Counted from the stretch's first letter, positions 33,201-43,059 are shown. The stretch: 64,000 nt of DNA from Sphingopyxis sp. FD7 (GCF_003609835.1 NZ_AP017898.1:930001-994000), one strand, 5' to 3'. A program made the numbers and translations. The notes: generated by a model from the sequence alone, not told the origin.

Positions 33201-33334
33201 GATCCTCCTCCAACGGGGGAGGGGGACCACCCGAAGGGTGGTGGAGGGGCACAGGAGGTCGAGCGCGGCATTCCGACTGCCCGTGCCCCTCCACCATGCG
33301 TCGCATGGTCCCCCTCCCCGTGCCGGGGAGGATC
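33201..33334. repeat. Large palindromic repeat, family C, copy 1
   Basis: The 134-bp element starts GATCCTCCTCCAACGGGG and ends CGTGCCGGGGAGGATC. Long arms GGAGGGGGACCA/TGGTCCCCCTCC and GTGGAGGGGCAC/GTGCCCCTCCAC fold into a multi-branched hairpin. A sister copy is at 44202-44332. It lies in the 356-bp gap between ctrA and rplQ, which holds no gene. Confidence 0.85.
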
Positions 33335-33375
33335 GGCAACGCCCGCTTTTCACCCCAAACCGCCGCCCCGCCAAA

Positions 33376-33410
33376 GAAAAAGGGCGGCTGTCCAACCGGA
33401 CGCCGCCCTT
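33376..33410 (-). terminator. Intrinsic terminator of the rpsM-rplQ operon
   Basis: On the minus strand a stem of AGGGCGGCGTCC/GGACAGCCGCCCT (with a bulge) is followed by TTTTTC, 26 nt after the rplQ stop. Confidence 0.75.
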
Positions 33411-33435
33411 GATTCCGTATGTCCGAAAGCGCGGT

Positions 33436-33855
33436 TTATGCGTCTTCCAGTTCCTCGTCGGTCATCACCGGGCCCGAATCCTGGCCCTTGGCATCGACGT
33501 CGCGGTCGACGAATTCGATGATCGCGATCGGCGCGGCGTCCGATGCGCGGATGCCGGCCTTGATGACGCGGGTATAGCCGCCGTTACGGTCCTTGTAGCG
33601 TTCGGCGAGCACGTCGAACAGCTTGGCAAGCTGTGCTTCGTCCATCAGGCGGCTCATCGCGAGGCGGCGGTTGGCGAGGCCCCCGCGCTTCGCCAGCGTG
33701 ACCAGCTTTTCGACATAGGGACGCAGTTCCTTCGCCTTGGCGAGCGTCGTGGTGATCTGCTCATGCTTGATGAGCGCGGCCGACATGTTGCGGAACAGGG
33801 CCGTGCGGTGTGCGCTCGTGCGCTGCAGCTTCCGGCCACCCGATTTATGACGCAT
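33436..33855 (-). CDS. rplQ: 50S ribosomal protein L17
   Basis: The 139-residue protein begins [58 protein letters not shown], the invariant L17 N-terminus. The C-terminal extension ([19 protein letters not shown]) is acidic. L17 is part of the large subunit near the tunnel exit. It is the last gene of the rpsM-rpsK-rpoA-rplQ operon, with a terminator downstream. Confidence 0.98.
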   Translation of the reverse strand: MRHKSGGRKLQRTSAHRTALFRNMSAALIKHEQITTTLAKAKELRPYVEKLVTLAKRGGLANRRLAMSRLMDEAQLAKLFDVLAERYKDRNGGYTRVIKAGIRASDAAPIAIIEFVDRDVDAKGQDSGPVMTDEELEDA

Positions 33856-33936
33856 GATTTCTTCCTTCGTTTGTCAAAGGGGCCGTGTGAGGTACCCCAA
33901 GCCAGGTCGATTAAAGGGCCGACCCATTCCCGAAAT

Positions 33937-34011
33937 CGTCATCCCAGCGAAAGCTGGGATCGCTCGCGGTGTGTCACCACGATAGCGGCCCCAGCTTTCG
34001 CTGGGGCGACG
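33937..34011. repeat. Palindromic repeat (family B variant) between rpoA and rplQ
   Basis: It starts CGTCATCCCAGCGAAAGCTGGG and ends CCCCAGCTTTCGCTGGGGCGACG. It lies inside the ribosomal operon, 7 nt from the rpoA stop, and would form a hairpin in the polycistronic mRNA. Confidence 0.85.
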
Positions 34012-34018
34012 GCTATCT

Positions 34019-35077
34019 TTACCCCAGCAGTTCCTGCTCCAGCTTCTTGGCCATTTCCTCGATATTTTCGGGCGGCCAGCCGGGGATGTCCATGCCGAGG
34101 CGCAGGCCCATCGACGACAGCACTTCCTTGATTTCGTTCAGGGACTTGCGGCCGAAGTTCGGCGTGCGGAGCATTTCGGCTTCGGTCTTCTGAACCAGGT
34201 CACCGATATAGATGATATTGTCGTTCTTCAGGCAGTTGGCCGAACGGACCGACAGTTCGAGCTCGTCGACCTTCTTCAGGAGGAAGCGGTTGAGCTGATT
34301 GACGTCGGACTCGTCGCTGGCGGCCGAGGGGGCCGCCATGCCGATGAGGCCGCTGTCGTTCATCGCTTCCTCGAAGTGGACGAAGACCTGGAGCTGGTCC
34401 TGAAGGATGCGCGCGGCGTAAGCGACGGCATCTTCGGGCGTCACCGTGCCGTCGGTTTCGACGGTCAGGTTCAGCTTGTCATAGTCCAGTTCCTGCCCGA
34501 TGCGGGCATTGTCGACCTTGTAGGCGACCTGGCGCACCGGCGAATAGAGCGAGTCGACCGGGATCAGCCCGATCGGCGCGTCGGCCGGACGGTTGGCGGT
34601 CGCGGGGACATAGCCCTTGCCGGTGTCGGCGACGAGTTCCATGTTCAGCGTCGCGCCCTCGTCGAGGTGGCAGATGACATGGTTCGGGTTCATCACCTTG
34701 ATGTCGCCCGACACCATGATGTCGCCCGCCTTGACGGTCGCCGGGCCGGTCGCCGAAAGCTGGAGCCGCTTCGGCCCTTCGCCCTCCATCTTGAGCGCGA
34801 TCTGCTTGACGTTGAGCACGATGTCGGTGACGTCTTCACGCACGCCGGCGAGGCTCGAAAACTCGTGCAGCACATTTTCGATCTTGATCGAGGTGATCGC
34901 CGCGCCCTGGAGCGACGAGAGCAGCACGCGGCGCAGCGCGTTGCCCAGCGTCAGACCGAAACCGCGTTCAAGCGGCTCGGCAACGAAGGTCGCCTTGCGC
35001 TTGCCGTCGCCGCCGGCCTTGATTTCCAGGTTGCTGGGCTTCTTCAATTCCTGCCAGTTCCGGATGTTGACAGTCAT
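34019..35077 (-). CDS. rpoA: DNA-directed RNA polymerase alpha subunit
   Basis: The 352-residue protein has the alpha-NTD ([56 protein letters not shown]) and the alpha-CTD ([48 protein letters not shown]) with DNA/UP-element-binding residues. It dimerises to start RNA polymerase assembly. Start and length are standard. The operon order is conserved. Confidence 0.99.
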   Translation of the reverse strand: MTVNIRNWQELKKPSNLEIKAGGDGKRKATFVAEPLERGFGLTLGNALRRVLLSSLQGAAITSIKIENVLHEFSSLAGVREDVTDIVLNVKQIALKMEGEGPKRLQLSATGPATVKAGDIMVSGDIKVMNPNHVICHLDEGATLNMELVADTGKGYVPATANRPADAPIGLIPVDSLYSPVRQVAYKVDNARIGQELDYDKLNLTVETDGTVTPEDAVAYAARILQDQLQVFVHFEEAMNDSGLIGMAAPSAASDESDVNQLNRFLLKKVDELELSVRSANCLKNDNIIYIGDLVQKTEAEMLRTPNFGRKSLNEIKEVLSSMGLRLGMDIPGWPPENIEEMAKKLEQELLG

Positions 35078-35180
35078 GGATTTCCCTTTGCTAGTGGCGG
35101 GACGGATGGGGGTCGGCCATCGGTCCAGCGAGGAGTTTTATGCGGGCGGCGCCCCGTTCCGGGGCGCGCCCGAAAGGACG

Positions 35181-35570
35181 TCAGACGCGGCGGCGCTTGG
35201 CCGGGCGGACGCCATTGTGCGGGATCGGGGTCACGTCGCGGATCGACGTGATGTGGAAACCCACGGCCTGCAACGCGCGCAGCGCCGATTCGCGACCGGC
35301 GCCGGGGCCCTTGACTTCGACTTCCAGCGTGCGGACGCCATGTTCGGCGGCCTTCTTGCCCGCGTCTTCGGCGCAGACCTGCGCCGCATAGGGGGTCGAT
35401 TTGCGGCTGCCCTTGAAACCCATCATGCCGGCGCTCGACCAGGCAATCGCATTGCCCTGCGCGTCGGTGATGGTGATCATCGTGTTGTTGAAGGTCGCGT
35501 TGACGTGGGCCACACCCGACGAGATATTCTTGCGTTCGCGCCGACGAAGGCGCTGCGGTTCACGAGCCAT
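35181..35570 (-). CDS. rpsK: 30S ribosomal protein S11
   Basis: The 129-residue protein contains [87 protein letters not shown], matching S11 throughout. It binds the 16S platform beside the mRNA exit. It sits between rpsM and rpoA. Confidence 0.99.
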   Translation of the reverse strand: MAREPQRLRRRERKNISSGVAHVNATFNNTMITITDAQGNAIAWSSAGMMGFKGSRKSTPYAAQVCAEDAGKKAAEHGVRTLEVEVKGPGAGRESALRALQAVGFHITSIRDVTPIPHNGVRPAKRRRV

Positions 35571-35648
35571 GATGAAATCCTAACCTAAATCCGTAAAGCG
35601 GGCCGGGGCGCAGCCGCGATGGGCGGCCGCCGACGCGGAAAAACCGAC

Positions 35649-36017
35649 TTACTTTTTCTTGCCGGCGATCGGCTTGGCCTTGCCCTTGCGGGTGCGCGCA
35701 TTGGTGTGCGTGCGCTGGCCGCGAACGGGAAGGCCCTTGCGATGGCGCAGGCCGCGATAGCAGGCGAGGTCCATCAGGCGCTTGATGTTCATCGCCGTGT
35801 TGCGGCGAAGATCGCCCTCGACCGTGTGGTCGGCGTCGATCGTTTCGCGGATCTGCAGGACTTCGGCGTCCGACAGGTCCTGAACGCGGCGGCTGTGGTC
35901 GATGCCCAGCTTGTCGGCGATGTCGACGGCGGTCTTGCGGCCGATGCCATGGATATAGGTGAGCGCGATGATCACGCGCTTGTTGGTGGGCAGGTTGACG
36001 CCCGCGATACGTGCCAT
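35649..36017 (-). CDS. rpsM: 30S ribosomal protein S13
   Basis: The 122-residue protein begins [39 protein letters not shown] and ends with [34 protein letters not shown], the classic S13 sequence. It contacts tRNA and the 50S subunit in the head. It is the first gene of this operon segment in the window; about 200 nt upstream to ychF is non-coding. Confidence 0.99.
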   Translation of the reverse strand: MARIAGVNLPTNKRVIIALTYIHGIGRKTAVDIADKLGIDHSRRVQDLSDAEVLQIRETIDADHTVEGDLRRNTAMNIKRLMDLACYRGLRHRKGLPVRGQRTHTNARTRKGKAKPIAGKKK

Positions 36018-36224
36018 TGTTAACTTTCTCCTGCTCCACAGGGCGCGCTGGCAAACGGCCCCATCTCAAAGCGTCTGATTTCCAACGCAAAAAACGGACC
36101 ACGAACGCGCCGCTGCGCTTCGCCGTCCGGTCAGCCTGTCGGAATGGAAGCGCAACTAGGCTGAGTCGGACCGATTGTCAAGCGAAGCGCCCGGCGGCGG
36201 CGCGGCGGAATGGCCTGGGCCGCG

Positions 36225-37322
36225 TCAACTATGCAGGAAATGCATCACATCGCCGTCCTGCACGACATAGGCCTTGCCTTCGGCGCGCAGCTTGCCGGCC
36301 TCGCGTGCCCTGGCTTCGCCGCCCAGCGCGACATAATCGTCATAGGCGATCGTTTCGGCGCGGATGAAGCCCTTCTGGAAATCGCTGTGGATCTCGCCCG
36401 CGGCCTCGGGCGCGGTTGCGCCCTGATGCACCGTCCACGCGCGCGCTTCCTGCGGGCCGACGGTGAAGAAGGTGATGAGGTGGAGCAGCTCGTAACCCGC
36501 GCGGATGACGCGCGCGAGGCCGGTCTCGCTGAGGCCCATTTCGGACAGGAACTCCATCCGGTCGGCCATGTCCATCGTCACCAGCTCGCTCTCGATCGCC
36601 GCGGAGACGACGACCGCCTGCGCGCCTTCGGTCGCGGCCTTGGCGAACACCTTGTCCGAAAAGGCGTTGCCCTTCGCCGCGCTGCCCTCGTCGACGTTGC
36701 AGACATAGAGCACGGGTTTCGAGGTCAAAAGCTGCGCGTTGCGCAGCACGCGCGCTTCCTCGTCGCCCCTGGGTTCGACCAGCCGCGCGGGCCTGCCGTC
36801 GCGCAGCAGGTCAAGCGCCTGGCCCAGCACCGACGCGGCGATCCTGGCTTCCTTGTCGCCCTGTGCCGCCTTCTTGGCAAAGGCGGGGACGCGCTTTTCC
36901 AGGCTTTCGAGGTCGGCGAGCAGCAATTCGGTTTCGACCGTCTCGGCATCGGCGACGGGATCGACGCGGTTTTCGACATGCTGGATGTCGTCATCCTCGA
37001 AACAGCGCAGCACATGGACGATCGCATCGACCTCGCGGATATTGCCGAGGAACTGGTTGCCCAGCCCTTCACCCTTCGACGCGCCGCGCACGAGGCCGGC
37101 GATGTCGACGAAGGCGAGCTGCGTCGCGATGATCTTCTTGCTGCCGGCGATCGCCGCCAGCTTGTCGAGCCGGTCGTCGGGCACCGCGACATTGCCGATA
37201 TTCGGCTCGATCGTGCAAAAGGGATAGTTCGCCGCCTGCGCCGCCGCGGTTTCGGTGAGCGCGTTGAACAAGGTGGACTTGCCGACGTTGGGCAGTCCGA
37301 CGATCCCGCATTTGAAACCCAT
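36225..37322 (-). CDS. ychF: Redox-regulated ATPase YchF (Obg-like)
   Basis: The 365-residue protein begins MGFKCGIVGLPNVGKSTLFNALT with P-loop GLPNVGKST. The Obg-type domain contains FVDIAGLVRGASKGEGLGNQFLGNIREVDAIVHVLRCF, the coiled coil lies in the middle, and the C-terminal TGS domain has ITFFTVGPQEARAWTVHQGATAPEAAGEIHSDFQKGFIRAE. It is a ribosome-associated ATPase linked to stress responses. Length and start are standard. Confidence 0.97.
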   Translation of the reverse strand: MGFKCGIVGLPNVGKSTLFNALTETAAAQAANYPFCTIEPNIGNVAVPDDRLDKLAAIAGSKKIIATQLAFVDIAGLVRGASKGEGLGNQFLGNIREVDAIVHVLRCFEDDDIQHVENRVDPVADAETVETELLLADLESLEKRVPAFAKKAAQGDKEARIAASVLGQALDLLRDGRPARLVEPRGDEEARVLRNAQLLTSKPVLYVCNVDEGSAAKGNAFSDKVFAKAATEGAQAVVVSAAIESELVTMDMADRMEFLSEMGLSETGLARVIRAGYELLHLITFFTVGPQEARAWTVHQGATAPEAAGEIHSDFQKGFIRAETIAYDDYVALGGEARAREAGKLRAEGKAYVVQDGDVMHFLHS

Positions 37323-37439
37323 AAAAACTCCATCAGGCCGGATAACCCCGGCGTCGCAGCGCCCCTAGCGTCAAGTCGCGATGCGCGCCAGCCTTTGCGG
37401 TTGCGCTGCGTTCAGACTTGGCGCTTTATCGCCCGGCCT

Positions 37440-38093
37440 ATGAAACCCTCGCGCCCGATTGCCGCCATTCTCTTCCTGCTCGCCTTGGGCACAACTTCCG
37501 CGCTCGCCGCCCCTGACCGCTTCGAGGCAGGGGTGTTCGCCGAACTCAACCGCTTCCGCAGCGATCCCGCCGCCTATGCCGATTTTCTGCGCGATTATCG
37601 CCCGCGGTTCGAGGGGCGGCGGCTGCGCGCCGCCGAGGAGGGGGAGATCGACATAATGACGCGCGAGGGCGTCGTCGCGGTCGACGAGGCGATCCGCGAA
37701 CTCAGCCGCGAGCGGCCCTTGCCGCGTCTCGAATGGAGCGACCTGCTCGCCCGCGCCGCCGCCGATCATGTCGCGGTCCAGTCGCGGTCGGGCGCGGTCG
37801 GCCATTATACGCGGGGGCAGGGGCCCGGCGAGCGGATGCGCGCGCGCGGCGGCGGCCCCTATGTCAACGAAGTCATCACCTATGGCCATCACACGCCCGA
37901 AGGCGTCGTCGACCAGCTGCTGATCGACGATGGCGTTCCCGACCGCGGCCACCGTTTCAGCCTGCTCCGCCCGACGCACCGTTTTGTCGGCGTCGCCTGC
38001 GGGCGCCATCCGGTTCACCGCACGATGTGCGTGACGCTCATGGCGCAGACCGCCGACGGATCACCGCCCCCGCCGCCCAAACGGACACCGTAG
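37440..38093 (+). CDS. Secreted CAP-domain (SCP/PR-1-like) protein
   Basis: The 217-residue protein has the signal peptide MKPSRPIAAILFLLALGTTSALAAPD. The CAP domain includes VFAELNRFRSDPAAYADFL, LARAAADHVAVQSRSGAVGHYT and PYVNEVITYGHHTPEGVVDQLLIDDGVPDRGHR, with two His and Glu of the CAP cavity. The role is unknown; these proteins act in the periplasm or outside. The ATG 37440 starts the signal peptide; the long upstream frame is antisense to ychF. Confidence 0.85.
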   Translation: MKPSRPIAAILFLLALGTTSALAAPDRFEAGVFAELNRFRSDPAAYADFLRDYRPRFEGRRLRAAEEGEIDIMTREGVVAVDEAIRELSRERPLPRLEWSDLLARAAADHVAVQSRSGAVGHYTRGQGPGERMRARGGGPYVNEVITYGHHTPEGVVDQLLIDDGVPDRGHRFSLLRPTHRFVGVACGRHPVHRTMCVTLMAQTADGSPPPPPKRTP

Positions 38094-38104
38094 CCGCCCC
38101 CGCC

Positions 38105-39091
38105 TCAGTCGTGGACCGCCTTCACCAGCGGCCCCAAGGCCGATCCGCCGAGCCAGGCGAGCTGGACCTCGGCTGACACGCGGTTGATCGCTTCCTGCGG
38201 CTTGTTCCCCGGATGCACCGCGCGGCGCAGCGGCCGCTTGCCCGCGGGCATCGCCATGATCTCGGCGATCGCGCGCGGCACGTCGAGCGGATCGGCGCTG
38301 CGTCCGCTGCCGTCCTCGGTCCCCATGCCGCGCGTGAAGGGCGCATAAGCCTCAAGCAGCGCCGGATCGCTGCGCTCTTTCAGCGCCCCCGTATAAGCGT
38401 TGCGGTTGACCCATACTTTCGTCGGATAACCGCCCGGCTGGATGACCGTGACGTCGATGCCGTGTGGCACCAGTTCATAGGCGAGCTGTTCGGACAGGGC
38501 CTCGACCGCGAATTTGGTCGCCGAATAATGGCCGCCGCCGGGCACGATGACGCGGCCGAGTTGCGAGGAGATGTTGAATATCTGTCCGCCCTTCGCCGTG
38601 CGCATCTGTGGCAGCAGCGCGCGGAGCATCCGCTGGATGCCAAAGACATTGGTGTCGAAGATCAGCTGCGTGGCCGTCATATCCTGCACCTCGACAGGTC
38701 CGGTGATGCCGATCCCGGCATTGTTGACCAGCGTGTCGATGTGCCCGCCCGCAATGTCGAGCGCCTTCGCGGTCCCGCTCGCGACCGAGGCATCGTTCGT
38801 CACGTCGATTTCGACGATGTGGAGGTCGAGCTTTTCTTTCGCGGCCTCGGCGGCCAGGCTTTCCGCTTCGGGGCGCGGCAGATTGCGCATTGTCGCGATC
38901 ACCTTCGCCCCCGCGCGCGCATAGTGCAGTGCGCCGACGCGCCCGAACCCGCTCGAGCAGCCGGTAATCAGCACGGTGCGACCTTTCAGCGAGGGATTGT
39001 CGGCAGGCGTGGCGGCGTGCAGCAGGGCCGGGGCGGCGGACAGCGCGGCGGCCCCGGCAAGAATCTCGCGGCGATTGGGGGTATGCGGCAT
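38105..39091 (-). CDS. Exported SDR-family oxidoreductase
   Basis: The protein has 328 residues from ATG 39091, preceded by AAAGGAG. The N-terminus PNRREILAGAAALSAAPALLHAATPA is a Tat-like signal (RRE-x-L), unusual for an SDR. The catalytic domain follows: TVLITGCSSGFGRVGALHYARAGAKVI, NNAG, and Tyr-x-x-x-Lys in HYSATKFAV. A Tat signal fits export with bound NAD(P). The substrate is unknown. The frame upstream to 39334 lacks an SD site. Confidence 0.85.
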   Translation of the reverse strand: MPHTPNRREILAGAAALSAAPALLHAATPADNPSLKGRTVLITGCSSGFGRVGALHYARAGAKVIATMRNLPRPEAESLAAEAAKEKLDLHIVEIDVTNDASVASGTAKALDIAGGHIDTLVNNAGIGITGPVEVQDMTATQLIFDTNVFGIQRMLRALLPQMRTAKGGQIFNISSQLGRVIVPGGGHYSATKFAVEALSEQLAYELVPHGIDVTVIQPGGYPTKVWVNRNAYTGALKERSDPALLEAYAPFTRGMGTEDGSGRSADPLDVPRAIAEIMAMPAGKRPLRRAVHPGNKPQEAINRVSAEVQLAWLGGSALGPLVKAVHD

Positions 39092-39516
39092 GGCGAACGG
39101 CTCCTTTCGAGGGTCATCATGCCTCAGTTGGGGGCGCGTGCCAAATTGGCGGTCGGGAGGGTGGTTTGCGGTGGGAAGCAACCCGATAACTCCGTCATGC
39201 TGGCTGCGGCGATGGCCTCGCTGTTTCAGCATCCATGGCCTGACCTCTGATCCGGCGCAGCGCCGAATGAAACGAGTGGGCCATGGACCCTGAAACAAGT
39301 TGGCGCTTATCCCGCTCGCATACGTAGGCGTCATTGCGAGCGCAGCGAAGCAATCTCCAGCTTGCGTAGCACCCGAACGATGGCTGGAGATTGCTTCGTC
39401 CCCCGGATCAAGTCCGGGGTCCTCGCAATGACGAGTGGGGTCTCCTTATGGTAAGGGGATAATCGCCAAACAAGTTCAGGGCGACGATGAAGAAATGGCC
39501 CGCAACCGCCCCCAAC
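39092..39516. other. Intergenic region without recognised gene
   Basis: This 425-bp gap holds the family-A repeat at 39330-39432 and no supported gene. Short frames here lack start signals and family features. Confidence 0.6.
39330..39432. repeat. Dispersed palindromic repeat, family A, copy 2
   Basis: Its ends GTCATTGCGAG and CTCGCAATGAC are the same as in the copy at 6995-7091. Inside are AATCTCCAGC/GCTGGAGATT arms and an additional CCCCGGATCAAGTCCGGGG hairpin. Confidence 0.85.
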
Positions 39517-40086
39517 TCATCCCTGCAACCGCAACGCCAGATCGCTCTGGAACCGCACATCATCACCCTTCGCCAGCCATTCCGCCTCCGCGGCAATCGC
39601 GCCGAGCAGGTCGATCAGCGGCTCCATCTCGCTCTTGTGATAATTGCCGAGGACATGGCCCGTCACGCGGTCCTTGTGTCCCGGATGGCCGATGCCGATA
39701 CGAACGCGGCGGAAATCGTCGCCGATATGCTGGATCATCGACCGGATGCCGTTGTGCCCCGCCGCGCCGCCGCCGCGCTTTACCTTCACCTTCATCGGCG
39801 CGAGGTCGAGCTCGTCGTAAAAGACGGTGACGTCGGCGGCGATCAGCTTGTAGAAATCGAGCGCCGCGCGCACGCTGCGGCCGCTTTCGTTCATGAAGGT
39901 GCCGGGTTTGAGCAGCAGGATGCGTTCCGCGCCGACGCGGCCGTCCTGAATCCAGCCCTGAAATTTCTTCGTGGGCGGCGGAAAATCGTGGAAATCGGCG
40001 ATGACGTCGGCGGCCATGAAGCCGACATTGTGACGGTGCATCGCATATTTGGGCCCCGGATTGCCAAGGCCGACCCAGAGCTGCAT
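39517..40086 (-). CDS. pth: Peptidyl-tRNA hydrolase
   Basis: The 189-residue enzyme begins MQLWVGLGNPGPKYAMHRHNVGFM (His catalytic in RHNVGF), with KPGTFMNESGRSVRAAL, FYDELDLAPMKVKVKRGGGAAGHNGIRSM and RVRIGIGHPG. It recycles peptidyl-tRNAs. ATG 40086 is the conserved start; a palindromic repeat lies directly upstream, between rplY and pth. Confidence 0.97.
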   Translation of the reverse strand: MQLWVGLGNPGPKYAMHRHNVGFMAADVIADFHDFPPPTKKFQGWIQDGRVGAERILLLKPGTFMNESGRSVRAALDFYKLIAADVTVFYDELDLAPMKVKVKRGGGAAGHNGIRSMIQHIGDDFRRVRIGIGHPGHKDRVTGHVLGNYHKSEMEPLIDLLGAIAAEAEWLAKGDDVRFQSDLALRLQG

Positions 40087-40093
40087 TCTTTTT

Positions 40094-40219
40094 CTCCCCT
40101 CCACTTCAGGGGAGGGGCAGCGAGCCCCGGACTTGATCCGGGGTGCAGCGGGGCGGGCCGACCGGCCTAGCGCTGCCCCGCGGAACCCCACCCCAACCCC
40201 TCCCCCGATGGGGAGGGGC
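40094..40219. repeat. Composite palindromic repeat between rplY and pth
   Basis: Outer arms CTCCCCTCC/GGAGGGGCC, inner CCCCGGACTTGATCCGGGG hairpin, and CGGGCGGGCC-like arms. The element starts 8 nt upstream of the pth start and ends 14 nt after the rplY stop, so it fills the whole gap. Confidence 0.7.
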
Positions 40220-40232
40220 CGAAGTGCTGGTC

Positions 40233-40871
40233 TCAGGCTTCGTCGCCGCCTTCGGCTGCGCCTTCGCCTTCATCCTTCGTCGTGTCGCCGTCGCTCGACT
40301 TGAGCGCCGACGGGGCGACGATGGTGGCGATGGTGAAGTCGCGGTCGGTGATCGCGCTTTCGACGCCCTTCGGCAGGGTGACGTTGCTGATGTGGATCGA
40401 ATCGCCGATGTCGAAACCGGTGACGTCGATCACGATCTCGTCGGGAATCTTGTCCGCGTCGCAGACCAGTTCCAGCTCGTGACGAACGATATTCAGTACG
40501 CCGCCGCGCTTCAGGCCCGGCGACTTTTCTTCGTTCTGGAACACGACCGGCACCGCGACGGTGACCTTGGCGTCCTTGGCGATACGCAGGAAGTCGGCGT
40601 GGATCGGGCGATCCTTGACCGGGTGGAAAGCGACGTCCTTGGGCAGGGTGCGGATGGTCTTGCCGCCGACCTCGATCATCACGACCGAGTTCATGAAGTG
40701 ACCCGTCATCAGCTGCTTCATCAGCAGCTTTTCCTCGACGTGGATCATCAGGGGTTCTTCCTTGCCGCCATAGACGACGGCGGGGACGCGGCCATTGCGA
40801 CGCAGATCACGCGAGGCTCCCTTGCCTCCGCGTTCGCGCGTCTCGGCCGTCAGCGTCAGCTGATCGCTCAT
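40233..40871 (-). CDS. rplY: 50S ribosomal protein L25 / general stress protein Ctc
   Basis: The 212-residue protein has the L25 N-terminal part ([32 protein letters not shown]) and the longer TL5/Ctc C-terminal domain ([49 protein letters not shown]). It binds 5S rRNA. It ends in an acidic Glu/Gly/Asp tail. It precedes pth, a conserved order in alphaproteobacteria. Confidence 0.97.
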   Translation of the reverse strand: MSDQLTLTAETRERGGKGASRDLRRNGRVPAVVYGGKEEPLMIHVEEKLLMKQLMTGHFMNSVVMIEVGGKTIRTLPKDVAFHPVKDRPIHADFLRIAKDAKVTVAVPVVFQNEEKSPGLKRGGVLNIVRHELELVCDADKIPDEIVIDVTGFDIGDSIHISNVTLPKGVESAITDRDFTIATIVAPSALKSSDGDTTKDEGEGAAEGGDEA

Positions 40872-41074
40872 ATCATTTCTCCGAGAAACAGTTACACAGT
40901 TCCGCCGCGCCTCCAGGGATGACCATGGCGGAAGCCGGGGCGCTTAGCGGGGAACGGCCGGAAAAGCAAGCGGAACGGGGAGGGGCGGGAAAAGGATCGG
41001 GTTGGGGCCTCGCGCGTCGATGGGTTGGCGAGGGCAAATGTCTGGAAGCGGTCGGAATAGGACCTTCATTCCAT

Positions 41075-41152
41075 CGTCATCCCGGCGAAGGCCGGGATCT
41101 CACCTTATCGGTTTACTGCACCGGCGAGATCCCGGCCTTCGCCGGGATGACG
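41075..41152. repeat. Palindromic repeat (family B), intergenic
   Basis: Nearly identical to 26089-26166, with ends CGTCATCCCGGCGAAGGCCG and CCTTCGCCGGGATGACG. It lies in the 326-bp gap between rplY and the TraB/GumN genes; nothing else is recognised in the gap. Confidence 0.88.
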
Positions 41153-41197
41153 GAATTGAAGATGTCCGCTCTCCACCCCGATGCCGCCACACACCCG

Positions 41198-42097
41198 CTA
41201 CTGCACCCGCCGGACCCGCACGCCCCGCGCTTCCAGCAACGCGGGCACACCATCCTCGCCCACCAGATGCCCCGCGCCGACCGCCATCAGCACCGTGCCC
41301 GGCCGCTCCATCCGGCGCGCCGCCCATTTGGTCCAGCGATGATTGCGATCGGTGATGATCGCCTTGCGCGCCGCGGGGACGGCGTCGATGTCCTCGTTGA
41401 CGACCTTCTCCAGCGCCGCGACGTCGCCGCGGCTCCATGCCGCGGTCAGCGCGAGCACGTCGCGGGTCGCCGTATCGGCCTCTTCGGCCGCGCGAATGAG
41501 CAGCATACGCTGCGTCGCTGGATCGAGCGTTTCAAACAGCATCAGCTGTTCGCGTGCGCGTTCCAGTCCCGCGACCGGCTTGCCCGCCGTCTCGAAGCGT
41601 TCGGTCAGCTGCGCCTCGACTCCTTCCTCCGGAGACAGCTTGGCATTCTGCGCGATGCGCTGGCCGACCAGCACCATGACCGCCCAATCGTCCAGGCCGT
41701 CGCCGTTCAGCGGCCGCCCGCTCGCCTCCAGCGCGCGGTAACCCATCAGCGCCTTGCCGGTCAGTCGCGCGTCGATTGCCAGCGGAGCGCTGCGCGGCGC
41801 CAGCCTGCGGAATGTATCGGCGGCGGCGTCGAGCTGGGTCGGCGACAATTCCATCACCAGCTCGTCGGCGGCTTCGATCGCGGCGCCGACCGCGCCGTCG
41901 TCCCAATCGGTGCCGCGCGGCAGCGCGTGCATCGACCCCAGGATATAGATGCGCGTGTCGGCATCCTCGGCCAGCCACATTGCCGGCCGCGCCCTGGTTC
42001 CGGGATCGGCGGGGCCGCACGCCGCGAGCAGCAACGGCAGAAGGGCCGCCGCGATGCTGCGCCTCCCTGGGCCGGGCGAGGCCGATGCCCGCCTCAA
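41198..42097 (-). CDS. TraB/GumN-family lipoprotein, paralogue 1
   Basis: The 299-residue protein has a lipobox LLLAAC (Cys at about 27). The TraB/GumN core includes RIYILGSMHALPRGTDW near the N-terminus and a C-terminal GTVLMAVGAGHLVGEDGVPALLEARGVRVRRV. The family has conserved GxxH and GxGH motifs and may be metal-dependent hydrolases; function is unsettled. Its start overlaps the stop of the next paralogue by 4 nt, so the two are translated together. Confidence 0.85.
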   Translation of the reverse strand: MRRASASPGPGRRSIAAALLPLLLAACGPADPGTRARPAMWLAEDADTRIYILGSMHALPRGTDWDDGAVGAAIEAADELVMELSPTQLDAAADTFRRLAPRSAPLAIDARLTGKALMGYRALEASGRPLNGDGLDDWAVMVLVGQRIAQNAKLSPEEGVEAQLTERFETAGKPVAGLERAREQLMLFETLDPATQRMLLIRAAEEADTATRDVLALTAAWSRGDVAALEKVVNEDIDAVPAARKAIITDRNHRWTKWAARRMERPGTVLMAVGAGHLVGEDGVPALLEARGVRVRRVQ

Positions 42098-43059
42098 TAA
42101 TCGACCCGTGTTACCGTCAGGCCGCGCTCTTTCAGATAGTCCTGCACGCTCTTTTCGCCCGCCAGATGCCCCGCGCCGACCGCGACGAACAGCGTTCCCG
42201 GCTGTTCCATCCGGGCTTTCAGCGCGTCGGCCCAGCGCGCGTTGCGATCGTAGAGCAGCGTCTCAGCCAGTTCGGGCGTCGCGGCGAGGCTTTCGTTCAT
42301 CGCAACGGCGAGCCCGTCGGGGTCGCCCTTCGCCCACAGCACGACCATCTTGTCGAGCGTCGGCCCCAGCGTGTCGAGATCCTTCACCACCGAATTGAGG
42401 AAGGCGATTTGCTGCGGTTCGGGCAGACCATCGAAAAAGCCGAGCTGCTCGCCCAGCGTCTCGAATCCCGCCACGGGCTTGCCGCTCGCCTTGGCAAAGC
42501 GCGTGAGCTGCTTTTCGGCGCCCTGTTCGGGATCATAACCCAATTTGGTGAGCGGCAGGACCGACAGGGTGATGGCGGGGAACCAGGGTTCGAACATGTC
42601 AAACTGCGCCGGAGGCAGGCCGACGCTCGCCATCGCCGCCTGATAGGCCGCAAGCTGCTCCGCGTCGAGCCGCGAGGTCAGCGTCGTGCCGTTCGCGTCG
42701 ATCGCGAGCGGCAGCATCGTCCTGGCCACCTCGGCCTGGTCGTCGGGCAGCACGAGTTCGAGCATCAGCTGGTCCGATTTGTCGAACGCATCCTTCACCG
42801 CCTCGTCGAACCAGCTGAGGCCGGGTTTCAGCACATGGACGGTGCCGAACAGATAGATGGTCGTGTCCTCGTCCCTGACGACCCATAGCGCGGGATCGGC
42901 GTCGACGGTCGCGGGCGGGGCAGCGACCGCGGGTGCTGCTGTAGCCGCCGCGGGCGCCGGTTCGGCGGCGGAGGCCATATTGCCGCCGGGGATCAGCGCG
43001 CATTGCGCAAAGGGAATGATTGCGCAGGTCGAGGCGAGCGTCTTGAACCAGCTGTTCAT
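42094..43059 (-). CDS. TraB/GumN-family protein, paralogue 2
   Basis: The 321-residue exported protein has signal sequence [16 protein letters not shown], an Ala/Pro-rich linker, then [24 protein letters not shown] (GxVH) and [34 protein letters not shown]. It is paralogous to the gene directly downstream. Tandem GumN pairs are frequent in sphingomonads. The function is unknown; the conserved histidines suggest a metal site. Confidence 0.85.
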   Translation of the reverse strand: MNSWFKTLASTCAIIPFAQCALIPGGNMASAAEPAPAAATAAPAVAAPPATVDADPALWVVRDEDTTIYLFGTVHVLKPGLSWFDEAVKDAFDKSDQLMLELVLPDDQAEVARTMLPLAIDANGTTLTSRLDAEQLAAYQAAMASVGLPPAQFDMFEPWFPAITLSVLPLTKLGYDPEQGAEKQLTRFAKASGKPVAGFETLGEQLGFFDGLPEPQQIAFLNSVVKDLDTLGPTLDKMVVLWAKGDPDGLAVAMNESLAATPELAETLLYDRNARWADALKARMEQPGTLFVAVGAGHLAGEKSVQDYLKERGLTVTRVDY

